Positions 24,695-38,887 are shown, counted from the stretch's first letter. The stretch: 64,000 nucleotides of DNA from Bugulina stolonifera (GCA_935421135.1 OW285189.1:16389072-16453071); one strand, 5' to 3'. Made by a program: numbers and translations. Notes: a model not told the origin generated them from the letters alone.

Positions 24695-26410
24695 TCTTGT
24701 CTCAATTACACAATCCAGTTGTACATGTACATTGAAGGTTTAATTTTATTGACTTTCTTTTATACATAGAGAATTTATAAAATACACATAGGCCTACTAA
24801 TGGTGTATTTCTAAATTTAATTGTGTTATAAACATTGATGTATTGCTATACATGTAGATCATTTTAATGCTGTTAGCACTTTGATAACCATTGTGAATAA
24901 TTCCAGAAACTTGTAGAATCTTTTAGATACATACTAGCCTGTCATTTAGTTATTAGGTAAGATCGATTAAGGCAATCTATGATATTTAATTACTACTAAT
25001 GACATTTGTGTAGCTATTAAATTACAAAAGAATCACATGTATATGTATTATCAGGTACTAATGGGAAATCAAGCACCCCTTATAGAGAAAGGTAGAGAGT
25101 AGATTCTGATGCTGTAGAATTGTAGGATCAATAACATAATAATGCATTCACATGTTGAATGTTTTACTGTAACAGGTTGTTTTAAACTCAATTAGGTTTG
25201 GTAAAAAATAAACTTACTATTTTATTATTTTTCAAATTAAACTTATCGTGTTTTCCAATGTGATGATCTTTTGATTTTGGAGTAGAGAATATAATTCATT
25301 CAATATGAATTCATGTTCCGATTTAGCTGTAGGTTCATGTTGTTCTTGAACTCTGCTAAGCTTGTTATCAAACCTATTAAAACCAAATATAAAGGCTCAT
25401 TGCTCTCTTCAGTCAGGTACATGATCTGATTAATCAATAGAAACATAGATGTCAATGTGGTGCTGGCACAACACTGTGAAAGGTAACTTGGCTTAGCTGG
25501 ATTCATCGCCTCTATTTGATATAGAAATGTGCACTATCACATATACAGTGTAGGTAGTTCACAAATGAACGATTTGAAGGTTGTTAGTTTTAATCTCAAA
25601 TAAAGATGCATATCTTAACTTGTTGCTATTCCCTATTTCATAAGGTTGATGTTTCAAAACATGAATCATAAATGATTATTCTAAAGGTTTGTTTACTCTC
25701 TAAGAAAAATTGTAGTTTCTATTACATAATATGTGAATGACATTGATTAGTTACAGTATGTGTGAACCCAAAAAATAAATTTAAAAAGTTTAGGCAAAAT
25801 TATATCAAATGATATTAAAAAGTTACTAGTTGTGTTATTTACGTAACATTTTTAATAAGCCAGCAGGAGATCTAAAAATGGGATAATCGACTCCAGTACT
25901 GATATTCTGTGTTTGAAAAGCAAGACAGAGTCACTGTGATACTTCAGTAGATGTTCTGTTAGTTAAACAGATTAATTCTCACTTTCTAGTTATCAGACGT
26001 GTAGGCTAGCTATAGCTAAAACATTATTGTACCACATCTTTTATTAGTAATATTATTTACTTAAACTAGAATAGGTAGAGTCTAGAATAGCAGCCAACAT
26101 GTGCATGAACTTTTCATGTGATTCAGAATGTTGCAGAGTGCTTGCTTCAGAGAACCTTTGGTATAATATTAAGTAAACTAAACAAGGGTTACTATAGCTG
26201 GAAATAGAAGGCTCATGTTTGGATAATGTACATTGTGTATGTAGTCTCCAAATCCTTAATGATAACATGACTCAGTTATAGTAGGGTTATGGAGCTACAT
26301 GTGCAGCTGTAACAGTAAACTGAGGTGCTATAGAAGTCAAAATTAAACCATAATAGTAGAATGTAAGACATGCTATATGCTACAAAGTGGTGGGAAGAGA
26401 AGAAAACAAG
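24695..26410. other. Intergenic between copies 1 and 2
   Basis: No supported gene and no relic exon of the array family seen. It should hold the 3' UTR of copy 1 and the promoter of copy 2; a possible AATAAA lies at 25207-25212. Confidence 0.5.
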
Positions 26411-28259
26411 ATGGAGAGAGTTCTGGTTACTATTCTTTTCACAATTGTACCGCTAGGTAAGTACGCTGCAATGATGTATTTGAAATAGAGTGTCAAAAAT
26501 AGTGATTTAATAAAATCATGCAAACTGCTCTATATTTTTGTGCCACCTTGGTAATAAAAATAAATATTATATTAACTAAAATATGTGTGGTAGACAGTTA
26601 CGATCAGTAACACTATAGTGTTCTCTAAAATACATGTGAAACCAATATTCTTAAATTTACATATGATGTCAGTCAGTCAGTAGCAGGAAATTGCTAAATC
26701 ATATTTCTATAGCCTATACATTATAATAATAGTCTTTGTACATGTAGGGCCTACATCGAAGGTTGAATAAACTTTTTGTTGCAGCTTACTTTAAGTTTTG
26801 TACAGCATAAAAATAAAAAACTCTAGATATTGCATTTGACCGAAGTTCCTGGATACCTGTAGGCGGAGCTCTTAGTATAGTCAAGTCATGCAACACACAC
26901 ACTGGTGCAGGATGTACTAATGATCCACCCATCAGTTTCCGTTATACTGGGGAGAACAGTATTTCTGACTCACTTTGCAATAAGACCTACCAGTAAGACT
27001 GGCATATTATATTGTACATGCAACAATTTTAATCTATTCTATATACGTGTAGAAGTTATCAACACTCATGCAACCTAACCTCTGTAAATTGCATGGTAAA
27101 CGTGGTTCTTAGATTTTTTTGTTAATTGTATGGATATGGTGATTGGTAGCTTGTTAGCACAGTTAGATTTCAAGATAAATTAATATAATCTTGTTTGGTT
27201 TGATTGGAAAATTGGCCTACACTTGACTGAAGAGTTTTTTAAAGAGTGAAAAGATAACACATTCTGCTCAATTAGATTTTAATGCTTGGCAAATATTTCA
27301 CTAAGTCGTTGCCTACCAATGTACATTGTAGATACATTACATTATATAAATTTCAGATTGGAGATTGATTTGGACACAGATGTCGGATTTAGATGCGGCT
27401 TTAAAATGAATGTGCCACAAGATGATGAATATATCTACAGCATTTCTGATTCTCCCAATGCTACTTGTAAGTCAGATAGAATAAGGCTAAGATCACTGAT
27501 CACTAACAAATGTCACTTTCTTGCTTAAAATTGAAATGATTCATAACATATAAAAATATTGCAGTTGGAACAGACTCTAATGCCTACATCTCAGGCTATG
27601 GCAATAGCGCCTACGTCATGACCAGAACTGGCAACGACCTCTTCGAAAATAATTACTTCAAGCTGGAAGACATACATGAAACCTTTAATGACCATCACAG
27701 GTAGGCTAATGAAAAATAATGACTGTCTGTTCCAATTCTCCCTTCCTACAGATTAGTAGCCTATTACATTGTGCATTCAAGATTTTCACAATACCCAATG
27801 GTGCTTAGTTTAGCCGAGTAGTAGTCTACAACAATTGATGTTGATATCTTTGATCAGTGTTGAGCAAAGTTGTTGGTAAAGCTGGAGTTGCACTAAGACT
27901 TCAGCAAAAGTATTTGAGGAAATGTGTTCAGCAACGTAAAAAGTTTAGGATCACCAAAATGTACTTTATGGCTGCAAAAGCTTTTGTTTAGTAAAGGGAG
28001 GTGGGTCATCTTTAAAGTTTACTGTGAGATGGAATATAACAGCACTGTCTTATATTGTAGCTACGTGATCTACAAGGTTCACAAAGACAAAATAGAAGTA
28101 CTTTCAACCACGGGTATGCAAATGAAGATTGCTAATCCAAACTGGTTTAAGTTGGGTTCAGACCAGAAGATATATATTGGAGTGAACAGAAGATACGCAG
28201 ACGCCACAGGGTTGGGAGGTGGTGTCTGCCAAGTTGACTGTTTCCTATTCCCATTGTAA
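26411..28259 (+). CDS. Six-Cys secreted tandem-array protein, copy 2
   Basis: Exons 26411-26456, 26863-26992, 27357-27466, 27565-27700, 28061-28259 give 206 residues. The signal peptide exon starts MERVLVTILF. Family cysteines are CNTHTGAGC and SLC (exon 2), RCGF (exon 3), GVCQVDC (exon 5). YIYSISDSPNAT, AYISGYG, ANPNWFKL and IYIGVNRRYAD mark the conserved blocks. It pairs with copy 1: the two share the SDQK segment and exon 5 length (199 nt). Exon 3 is 110 nt, one codon shorter than the 113 nt of all other copies. A polyadenylation signal lies at 28399-28404. Fully open with standard splice sites; function unknown. Confidence 0.85.
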
Positions 28260-29699
28260 CACTGTACTTTCTGCCGGGATAATTTATTTAGACATAGTTC
28301 GCCACTGACCCACTATCTTTGAATTACACTCATAAACGTCAGAGTCTAATGATGATGAATACATCACTACTAACTTTTATATTAATACGTATTGCCTCAA
28401 TAAAACAGTTCATAGCTCCATCTACTCGTAAAGTAGTGCAAGGATTGTGTAATATATAGGGTTAATAATAGGCAGTTGGCACTTGAACAGGGATTCGCAA
28501 ACATAGATCTATTATCTGAATCATCTGAACTTTTTTTTGGTCATAAATACTAATTTATATGACAGTTTTTAAATATATTCTTGCATACCTGTAGCATATC
28601 AACCACCTATTCTAATGCAACAATAACAATCAACAAGATAATTACCCTATCATTACACCCTAATTGCTATTTTTGGCAATAAAAATAGTTTGACTACATT
28701 GCAATTGTGCATTTATTCTCCAGGAGAACCATGCTAGTGTATAATAAACAATAATGTGGAGCACAAGTATAAATATTATATTGCATGTAGCTTATTATAC
28801 AGCCCACATGCAGGAGTCAGAAAATTTTGATCAATGGGTGGGTAGCGTGTGTCTATTCTCATGTACTTCCCTTGATCATATACAGGTACACTAAGGGTCT
28901 GCATTGCACCATATTTGGGACTTGTGAGTACATTTCTTAATGTATACATGTAGGCCTACATGTAATATACAATCATGTAAATATATTATAGTAGTATTAT
29001 AGAATAAGCGTACCATATTGTTTGCACTCTACTGATGACTGTAGTAAAGTGAGTTTTCTCTAATAGTTTCAGTGTCAGATGATAATGCAGGTAAATCTTT
29101 AAAGCATTGATGGAGTTAACACTCCTAGGCTATGAAGTAGTACTAGATTACTGTATTTATGAGTTTCCTTGTTATTTTAATACTATCCTTAGTATCATTA
29201 TCAAAGAAAATTATATTAATTTTCTCTGATAACGATACTATGACTAGTGTAAAAACCCAAGGAATAAAACTCAGAGATGCTTTTTGTAGCATTTTTAGAA
29301 CTACATGTACATACATGTATGTACTATCCTGTATATGTAGTGGTAAATTAACCAATCTAATAAAATGCATGTACAATGTAATTTGTTGTTATAACTCTAG
29401 GGAATCACTAAATAATCACCAGACAGTCTTGTAGAACTAGTTTAAACAAACAAGGCAGTCAGACAGAATGTGCAATATTATGTTTCTTAATAAACACCAC
29501 TTTTGTGCAAAATCTTTATCCTTTATGATAACACCATTTAGCTCTAACGAAACATAGGAAGGCAAGCTACTTATTGTGGGAACCTGGGCAACAAGTACTA
29601 TTCTATAATATTATTAAACTTAGCTGTGCATAAGTGCAGTTGTCTCAATATCAGGTATAGAATAACAGCGTTGACCACAGCTAGAAAGAACTGGAGAAG
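28260..29699. other. Intergenic between copies 2 and 3
   Basis: It holds the copy 2 polyadenylation signal (28399-28404) and the hairpin at 29161-29272. No other coding evidence. Confidence 0.55.
29161..29272. repeat. Inverted repeat hairpin, ~53-bp arms
   Basis: The left arm begins GAGTTTCCTTG and ends in a TCAAAGAAAATT block. The right arm, reverse-complemented, begins GAGTTTTATTCCTTG and ends in a TCAGAGAAAATT block. The loop is only a few bases. Overlapping small frames on both strands come from this symmetry. It may be a small foldback element. Confidence 0.75.
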
Positions 29700-31401
29700 A
29701 TGGCGAGAGTTATGGTTGTAGTCCTCAGCATAGTGGCTTTACTACACATAGTACAAGGTATGTAGTATTTGCTAGTGAAGTCAAATGATGTCAGGAACTT
29801 TTAGTGTAGTTTTCCACTTACTATGTTTAGCTTTTCCTATTAGATTTTAGGCATAGTTTGTGGTGACAAAAGTTGAAAAAATGGAAGTGATTAGAGGGTA
29901 GCCCTAGTCAAAACTATCAACAACTCTTCAGGTTGATTGAATTCTTGCATTCTGCTCTCTCGGCCTTAGTTACTTGGTATGTTTGCTCTATTGCTATCTG
30001 CTTGTACTGTTTGCAGGTGTAGACGTATACAGAAGGAACTGCAATGTGTACACCAAACAAGGTTGTAGCTACGGTGATGTAATCAGTTTCAGCTACACTG
30101 GCACTAGAAACACATCCAGTTCACTTTGCAATGAGAACTACCAGTATGAAACTTATTTCCATATTTTAAATCAATTCTGTCACGCGCTGTGCTGTAAATG
30201 TTAGGTGAAATTGATGGTTGCTACAATAGACCATTATTAGACCATTACTCAATACGTTGAGCATTACAAATCATATGTTTTTGACAAGAAAAATGATTCT
30301 GTCAGAAAGATAACTACAAAAATTATATTTAATGCCCTATAACCTTGGCATATTTTGAAAAAGAATTGATGTAGATGCAAATATAATTGCTATATATTGC
30401 TGACTCTTATTATGCTAGTTTCTACAATATTCTATATAATATATTTAGGTTGGTGATTACCCCTCCCGTTGATACTAAAGAAGTAAGATGTGAGTTCATA
30501 GTCAATGTGGCACAGAAGGATGGATACATCTACAGCATTGCTAACACACCTGACGCTACTTGTAAGTTGTTTAATCGTTTTTAATTCTAGTCTCATCACC
30601 AAAACTTTTGAACAAGTGCTAATTGACTTTTTGGTTTATAGTTTCATTAAATATTAACTTCCATGACTTGTTTCACATTCATATTTACATGTTTTGTTTA
30701 CAGTACCAAATTCCTTAACTCCATACATCTACGGCTTCGGTCTTCGTGGTGATCTTACTACAAAAGTTGGTCCACATCCAATAAGTATCCACGAAGCAAA
30801 CTATTTCCAATTTAAGGAGCTGCATAAATTGTCGTTGGCAACAAATAGAAAGTATGTATATACTGAGTGTGTGCATGTACCTGCTTACGTGTAAAATTTA
30901 CCATACCGTAATTTGTAAATAATTCTTTCACGCAAAAAATTGTTGTTTGATTAGCAAAATTGGCTAATTAGATTTAGCTATAAAAAGTTTTTCAGCAGGC
31001 CTGAAAGAGTCTATCTGACAGGCTTCTTGACTTCCTTATAAGCACGTTTAACTTCTACAGATGTATAACTTAATTTTAGCTGTAAGGGAAGTCTTTCGTG
31101 TTTCTTTCAGCAGAAAATTGAAAACTTTACTGCTCAAAACACTTGCATCTATGAAAGTTGTTGACACATAATGCAAAATGCAACTATGCTTTTTTATTGC
31201 AGCAGTGTCCGTTACATATTTAAGAAAGATAGGGTCACGATGTCTTCATCATCTGAGATAAGTATTTCCACTACTAGTCCGCACTGGTTTGATCTCAGCC
31301 AGAAAATATATATTGGAATTAACAGAAGATATGCTGATAAAACAGATGTTGGCAGTGGAGTGTGTCAAGTCAAATGTACTGTTTACTTGTTCAATAAATG
31401 A
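29700..31401 (+). CDS. Six-Cys secreted tandem-array protein, copy 3
   Basis: Exons 29700-29757, 30017-30143, 30449-30561, 30704-30851, 31203-31401 give 214 residues. Exon 1 is 12 nt longer than in other copies and encodes a longer signal peptide (MARVMVVVLSIVALLHIVQ). Family cysteines are all present (NCNVYTKQGC, SLC, RCEF, GVCQVKC). This is the most diverged open copy. The usual GISDSPN block reads IYSIANTPDAT, exon 4 has a PYIYGFGLRG segment with a longer tail lacking the HD end, and exon 5 has SPHWFDL instead of NPNWFKP. Exon 4 ends in AA plus a GTATGT donor and exon 5 starts after the first of two CAG acceptors at 31202. AATAAA lies at 31523-31528. Its divergence suggests an older or specialised paralogue. 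Confidence 0.83.
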
Positions 31402-32618
31402 TTCCAACTGAGATTGTGTGACTGGATTGACTGATTTCACAGTAGTTTAGTCTTTTAGCTAGTAGGAAACAAGAAACAAGAAATTTTACTATCGTTTTAT
31501 ACAGTGTATGTCTGATACATTGAATAAACTTATGGCATGTTATTTTATAAAAATTGAAATAAAATGATTATAACTCAACTCAAACATGTACAGCCTATCT
31601 TTGTGTTTTTAAGCACCAACATTAGAAATGCCTTGAATTTATTACTTTTGTCAAAGTGCTTTTCCATGGTGGATACATCCCATAGCGATTCATTCTGTTT
31701 TTTGCAAAGTAAAACTTGGTGAGTAGAGCAAAGCAGTAGCTCACAGTGTGGAACTAGTGAAAGAATGTGAAAATACAAAGCACATTTTGTTCTCTACAAT
31801 AGAAGGGAAGTCACTCTAATGTATTGAATTTGGGTAGCCTACTAGATAATTGCTATTCATGTTTACTGTAGTTACCAGATGTGGTTAAGAGCGCTTGTTA
31901 CATTGCATCACTGCATTGAAAATATTTTTCTGGCTAATTGCGGAGTGTTAAATTAACTCAACAGGTTTTCGTAAAATTTTCGAATATTTTAGCAGTAGGA
32001 AAAATAGCTAATAGTAGAACTATATTCTTGCCTTGCCCAAACAAAAAGCAAAAAACAAAACACTGGGTAGAGAACAGCGTGTTGAAATGCACAATATTAA
32101 CTTGCAGATAGGCACATGGTTTACTTCACTGCTCATGGATACAGCGTCCTGTACTAGCTCCATGGTAGATGCATTGACTACGCACTGACTATTATACACA
32201 TCATCAGTAGTGACTTGATGCATACTATTATGATATTCTGTACATCAGTGTAAGCGGATATAGCGATTGGACCATTTTTACAAGATTGGACTTCAGAACC
32301 TTTATCAAGTGACTGAGAATGAGAGTATTGGAATGATGTTGATGGAAGTAAGGCTATAATGTGATGTAATATGGCCAGAGTCTGAGAGAATGAGAAAGGG
32401 GAGCTTGAGTGTACACAGTACTTTGTGCACTATCATCAATATTATTGTTACAGCTGAAGTAATGACTAAGACTTTATAATAATATTGTGAGAACACTCTC
32501 AGAGAACTACATGTAAATAACAGAAGCTTGAGCTATTAATACTACAATACTCACGTAGATAAGGTGCTGATATCGACGAAAGTGTTAGCCACAACCTAAG
32601 AAGAGAGCAGAAGACATA
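31402..32618. other. Intergenic between copies 3 and 4
   Basis: Apart from the copy 3 polyadenylation signal, no gene, array relic or clear repeat was seen. Confidence 0.5.
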
Positions 32619-34902
32619 ATGAAGAAAATTGTGATCGTTATCTTCAGTGCGCTGAGTCTTGTAGGTAAGTCTTAAATTATATATTAACATAAGTGTAGGT
32701 AGGATTAGAGTAGGTAAGTCTTGTACACGTATTTATTAACATAAGTGTAAGTAGGATTAGAGTAAGTACCTACTCAATGTGTGTTCATAACAAAAATTAA
32801 ATAGAACTTACAATATACTGTACATAATATTATATTCATATTGACTTTGGAGAAATATGTCTATGTTGTATATGAGGAACTACACTACATGTATAACTTA
32901 GGTTATATTAGTAACTTCAACTTGTAGGAGTATTCGCTGGTGACGGTGACATGAAAATATGTGACACCTATTCTGGCGCAGGATGTACTGGTGGTGGAGC
33001 TCTAAACTTTACTTACACTGGAGAAACTGATACTCCTTGGTCCCGTTGCCGAAAGACTTACAAGTAAGGGATAATACTCATGTTAATGAAAGCAATATGG
33101 CATTTAGGGAGGAAACTGAGCAGCTAGGAACTTTGTTCTGCATCTTTGAAAGGCATCCATATCTCACTGGAGCAATATGTAGATTACAATTTGAGCTTTG
33201 ATTAGCATAAAGATAAATGTCCTGCAAAGATTAAAACTTGAATGGAAAAGATATAGATACCCTACCATTGCTACAATACTCCTAATCTTCATAAGATTAA
33301 AACACATTATCTGAGCAAATTTTTCTTCGCAACAAGCAAATGGTTATCTCCATACATGCACATCATATCCTGCTTGAATAACACAGTCAGCTTGTCGAAG
33401 TATTTACAAGCACATGACTCTGTTTTGCTGAGTAGGAATAGAAAAAAAGTATTCTAATACTGAGCTATTGCTTCCTCATATACAGTGAAATTTAATTGAG
33501 TATTATTTAGCTAATAGAAATCCTTCACTTTGACATACATTTACATCACAGTGTTGGCAAAGTAGTTTGCACAACCGCCTATATGGTCTTATCACAATTT
33601 CCCAGTTTTAAGTTTTGCTTTAAAGTGTTTTCTCTAACATGAATTGTGACTAGATAATATTTTAGTTGCTATGACGGTGTGTCATTTAATTCCAGATTGG
33701 TGGTAGATCTCCCACCAGGTGGGAGAGGATTCAGATGTAAATTCACCATAGCCATGCCAAACGAGCGCCAATTTATTTACAGCATCTCTGACTCAGCAAC
33801 TGCAGAGAGTAAGTAATGTAAATGCTGTGTCATTCAAATGCTTTGTCACGCTTTAAATGTGGTTGGCATTCTTTATTCATAGCAGTGTTAATTAATTTTT
33901 CTTATATGCTTCATACTTGTATTCGATAAAGTAATATTGTGGTAAACTGACAATGCTTTGAGGTCACAGAATATTGCAAGTTATTAGGAAGATTCATGTA
34001 CAATCAAAGTTATGTTGAAAATAACAATAGTATTGATAATAAAATATTTTATGTCAGGGTCTGGGGACTCCTATGCATACATCTATGGCCATGGCCTTGG
34101 TACATACCTGTCCTCAAGGACAAGTGAACTAGATGATGTGTCACATTCTGGGTATAACAGTATGCGCTTCCACGACATACACCAAGCTGCACCTAATGAA
34201 CATGACAGGTATGTTACTTTGAAGAGACGCATAACTATAATATTTTCATCATCATCTCTTATGCTAACTAACATCATGTAGAGTTACAGTATAGACTTTG
34301 AAGACAATCAGAGCATTGTTTGTTTGTCTGGGTAAAGGCCAACATAGGTTAATATCTGACAAAATGATGAGAATAATGGAATCAGTAGCCTCTAGTTGAT
34401 CTGAGACTTTAGTAGACCAAATTTACTTAGTCTGGAACTGTATGATTATTATACTTTTCTGTCAGTATATGTTTGAGACAAGGCTATGTGGAAACCATCA
34501 GCAGTGTTTCCAGCAGACGCTGTGATATACATGTAGCTGTATATAGTAATCTGATTCTAGACATTTTAGGACTCCCATTAAATCGATGCAAACATGTGGC
34601 CAGATTTTCTGATTGTCGAAAATCGTTTGCTAAGCGTTTTCACTCCAATTAAAATCCTTTGAAGAAGCAATTTTTCTTCTTTCAAGTGTAAGAAAATTTT
34701 TTGTTGCAGCTATGTCCAGTACACGATCTACCAACACAAGATAGATATAGTCTCATCCTCTGGCATCAAGGTATCACATGCTAACTCACTCTGGTTTAAC
34801 CCATCTCATCTACAGAGAACTTACATTGGTATCAACAGACCTTATGCTGATCCAGATAGAAAAACAAGTGGAGTGTGCCAAGTTGACTGCGCTACGTTTT
34901 AG
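32619..34902 (+). CDS. Six-Cys secreted tandem-array protein, copy 4
   Basis: Exons 32619-32664, 32928-33063, 33696-33808, 34058-34208, 34710-34902 give 212 residues. The signal peptide begins MKKIVIVIFS rather than MERV. Family cysteines are present (CDTYSGAGC, SRC, RCKF, GVCQVDC). It belongs to a subgroup with copies 5 and 8: exon 2 ends in a TP.SRC variant instead of SLC. With copy 5 it shares a 193-nt exon 5 carrying ADPDRKTSG where copies 1-3 have ADSTRMGSG-type text. The exon 3 block reads FIYSISDSATAE and exon 4 AYIYGHGLGTY. AATAAA lies only 14 bp after the stop (34916-34921). Fully open. Confidence 0.85.
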
Positions 34903-36637
34903 TTTGCTGAATGTAAATAAATGGCAAATTAATTAAGAATATGTTTTATCAATTTGCCGGAATTTCTGTAGAAATAGCCTCTTACTAGTAATTCTTTAAA
35001 GTTGTTCTTGCATTATTATTTATTCTGTTTATATCTGTTTCAACTAAAGTAAATTGAATTTGTAATGCTTCTTGCTTAACAGTAAAAGAATTGATGTAGG
35101 CATACTATAATTTGCTTATAAATTAAATCGTAGCTTGCAAGATGGAGATACTAAAGCTTCATCACACTACATACTGATATTATACTTAGATGGGCTCACC
35201 TACATGCAATTAGAAAAACTTTAATAATATTATGTCAATTGCAATGCATTTGTTAGTTATAATAATGTGTTGCAGTGGAACTTGAATAACTGGCCTCACA
35301 TACCATAACCCAGCCTCACCTATATGATTGTATACATTGACAACAAACAGATTCACAATAAAATTATGCAACAACCAAAATATTGTCTTTTAGTTTTTGT
35401 CAATAAAGCTAGTTTACTGTGTTCTAAACAGTAGCAAATCCCAAGAAACAATACTATTTTATTATATACATGTACTAGTTTGATGCTCTGCAGCTTAGTA
35501 AGAGCTCTTAAACAAACAGAGTAGACGAATCCTATATTGTTTGTGTTTCACTGTCTTGCTACACCTAGTATATTATTTGCAATTTTATTTGGTTAGCTGC
35601 TGGACACGAAAATTGTAGCAAAATTGTTCTAACTCCTTCACAGCACTGAGTACTATGTGCATGTCTAATAACACTTATAGAATTACCTACAACAATGAGA
35701 ATGATACTACTGTAGAGTAAACCAACTAATGATATGGGAACATATTTTAGATGGAGGTTTCTCTAATTGCTACATGTATATATATTTATGGTAAAACTGC
35801 CTTTAATTTTTTGTAACAAAAAGCTAGTAAGCTAGCACAATACATCTATCCAGGGATCACGTTACTGTATTATCATACCAGAGTCCTGTTGGTAAAGGGG
35901 TTTTTTGATTGTTTCTTCCAGAAGATGCACTGTAAATATAGAATTATAGTAAAATACTGTTCATATTATAAACTACATTGTAACGATGAGTTTTACTTTC
36001 AGTTAAACAGTAACAAAAATTAGGCTGACTCTCAGTTTGCTCAAGAAAAAACTTTTAATTTTCATTAATCAGTGGATCATTCAAGCTAAGAAGATCTTAC
36101 GATACCTGGGGATTACTCTTGCATATTTTATAATGTTGATAGTGTGCTGACAATAATGATGTACTGTTGCAGAATATTATATGCATGTAGTCAACTGACT
36201 AGCAAGCTTACAGCCTGTCCAAATTTCAACTATAAACTAAAACCTTTCAAAGGATATTGTCACCTAATTTGGTGTTGTCTTACCTTTAAATTGGATTAAC
36301 CTAGAGAAATTGCTAATGTATTGCATCGCCCGATATATGTACATGTAGGTAAACACTGGACAGTTTCAGTTGTCTACCCCATACCAAAGGCATTACTACT
36401 CCATACAGAGTGGATATCATGAGTGGTTGCTATGGCAACAATAATAACATACATGTAAAAGTACAATCCCTTATAACAACATTTCTGTGTAGTTACAGGC
36501 TTCTTATAGCAGAATCCAGGGCTACAACAGGTATTATATAATATTATAGAGTATGTTACACTAAAGTGAGCTAAATAGGTAAACAGTCACTACAGCTTCA
36601 TCTATCAAACAGGAAAGCTGAGCCTGAAGAGAACAAG
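34903..36637. other. Intergenic between copies 4 and 5
   Basis: No supported gene, relic exon or mobile element apart from the copy 4 polyadenylation signal at its left edge. Confidence 0.5.
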
Positions 36638-38887
36638 ATGGAGAGAGTTCTGACTGCGATACTCTTAATGTTTGCTCTGCTAGGTAAGCAGTTTCAAAGT
36701 GTAAAAATGGCGTCCTGGTTTAAAATATAACAGTATTATATCTTTCTCTATATTGCTGTTCTTTTGGCATATATATCGTATAGGCTAGAGATATTGTGTT
36801 TAATTATTTATAAATGTGTATTTTTAGAAGGGACTCATGGCAGGTTCTCTAAAACCTGTCACACCTAGATGGACCGTGGATCAGGATGTACAAGTGGTGG
36901 ACCAATCAGTTTTACCTACACTGGTGATACTAACACACCTTACTCTCGCTGCAGTAGGACATACAAGTAATATTACTAGTTACATACCCTATAAATGTAT
37001 ATGTAACTAATATCGATACGATATGCCTATGCGAGCATGTGACTCGTGATTATCAAGAGATGGTAAACAAAGAGTAAATCCATCCATTTTAATTGCAAAA
37101 ACCTGATGACAATAAAAATAACTGGAAGTCAAATGTTGATAAGCATGATCTAGGTTCTTGAAAATATTTGTTTTGGGTAGAAATCTATCAATATTATACT
37201 TAATATCATGTTGTGCTACGCTTGATTTACCCATGCATGCTGATTAGCATACTCCATACAGCACACGAGATTACCAATTTATAATTTTCACATTATTTCT
37301 CCGATACAATATAAAGTAGGTTTTTTTGAATGATGATATAATATAAAAACAAACTGAATAGTTTTTACTACATATTTAAATTACAGGGCGGTGATATTGC
37401 ATTATCTTCAAGCATCTTGGTTTATTTTTCAAACTGAAATACTTTTTAATTTCATTTTAGATTGGTGATTGACCCTCCCACTGGGACGAAAGGATTTGCA
37501 TGCAAATTTGTGATGAGTGAACCACAAGAAAAGGAAGTAATTTACAGTATTTCTGATTCACCTAATATTACAGGTAGACCTTCTTATGTCTTGCAAATAG
37601 CCGTTATGTATTTAGAACCAATCACAATTTATATTCTATGAATGCATATTGAACCACTGCTATTTCAAAAAATTTTTTAGATGCCACCGAATCAAATGCA
37701 TACATATACGGTTACGGTTTAGCTGCTTATCTCAAAACCAAAACTGGTACCGACAGCTCTTACCAGTCAAACCACATCAGCTTTAATTACATACACAGAA
37801 GTCACAGAAGCAAACATACCAGGTATGAGATTGAGTATGTGTGGTAGCTATAATACTAGAAAGCTTTGTATACTAGGAAGGTAGTTATACTAGGAACTGT
37901 GTCTATATTTATGTAGGTGTTTATAGTTTTTCAAGCTTTAGTTCTAAGCATGCTAGGTACCATAGGAAGCATTAAAGGCTGTTTATTGCCCTGAGGCTAC
38001 TCTACGCAGCCAATGATATGTAATATTTCAGAGAAGGAGATAGTACTAGGTGTCTTTGCGACCTAAGCTTCAGACCCAGGCCGATTTACGAAAATATTTT
38101 CCGGCACACATGTGTAACAGGGTCGCGAACACACGGGCCTGAGCCAAAAGCAAAATCCTCATTTTCGCGTGAAGAAATCAGGTGTGCCGATGAGCTAGGA
38201 ATAGTTTCGTCCAGCCAAGCAAAATCCCAGGCCAATAGCCCTTCTGGCCTTGGTCGGACGGCCATTTTGTGATTTTTATTTGCGACCCGGGTCCGTCCAA
38301 GAGGTCGCGAAGACACCTACTGCTTGTCGTGTAATGTCTGCCCATCAAGATGAAACTAAGGCTGTGAGACAAGAGAAAGATTTGGTCTCTGTTTGAGACA
38401 ATATGAAAAACTAACTCAAAATAATAATGTTCATGTAATCATCACACACCAGTTTAAAAATTTTAAACAGAGGTGCATTGTACATTGTGTGTGCAATGAC
38501 TAAAAACCTGCTTTAGGTTATTCAATGCTATACTACTGAACTTGATTAACATTTTAAATCTATTTTTGTGCAGATATGAACAGATCTAAAAATAGAGCTA
38601 TTATAGGCCATTTCTACCAAGAATAACCAATCTTATGTAAAAAGTTCAAATGGGGTTTGCGTCCATGTACATGTAACTCTGATTTCTATTGCAGCTTTGT
38701 TCAGTACATAGTGCATCAAGAGAAACTGGAGCTGGTATCATCGACTGATATCAACCTGTCGTATGCCAACCCATACTGGTTTAAGCCTGCCTACCTTTAC
38801 CACATGTATATCGGCATCAATAGAGCTTATGCTGATCCAGAGAGTAAGACGAGTGGACTTTGTCAAGTGGAGTGCACATTATTCTAA
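36638..38887 (+). pseudogene. Six-Cys tandem-array protein, copy 5, with in-frame TAG
   Basis: Exons 36638-36683, 36828-36966, 37461-37573, 37681-37822, 38695-38887 keep the family's lengths, phases and splice sites. The signal peptide begins MERVLTAILLMF. In exon 2 the conserved CNTY block is interrupted: the codon at the usual Tyr position is TAG (36866-36868). Translation would stop about 28 residues in, just after the first family Cys. Everything downstream stays open and conserved (SRC, ACKF, IYSISDSPN, AYIYGYGLAAY, ANPYWFKP, GLCQVEC). This suggests a very recent nonsense change, an allele, or a base error. An ATG follows the stop directly but would give no signal peptide. Intron 4 carries a 269-bp MITE. 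Confidence 0.75.
38049..38317. mobile_element. TA-flanked MITE in intron 4 of copy 5
   Basis: A GC-richer 269-bp insert is bounded by TA on each side. Its ends are inverted: GGTGTCTTTGCGACC left, and the right end reads GGTCGCGAAGACACC (13 of 15 complementary). Further internal complementarity exists around the GACC and GGCC blocks. There is no transposase. The TA flanks suggest a Tc1/mariner-type or related non-autonomous element. It contrasts sharply in base composition with the intron around it. Confidence 0.8.

Noticed and set aside
29143..29434. Two similar frames on opposite strands
   Set aside because: The similarity is caused by the inverted repeat at 29161-29272.
38086..38372. Arg/Pro-rich minus-strand frames
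   Set aside because: They fall inside the GC-richer MITE in intron 4 of copy 5 and reflect its composition.
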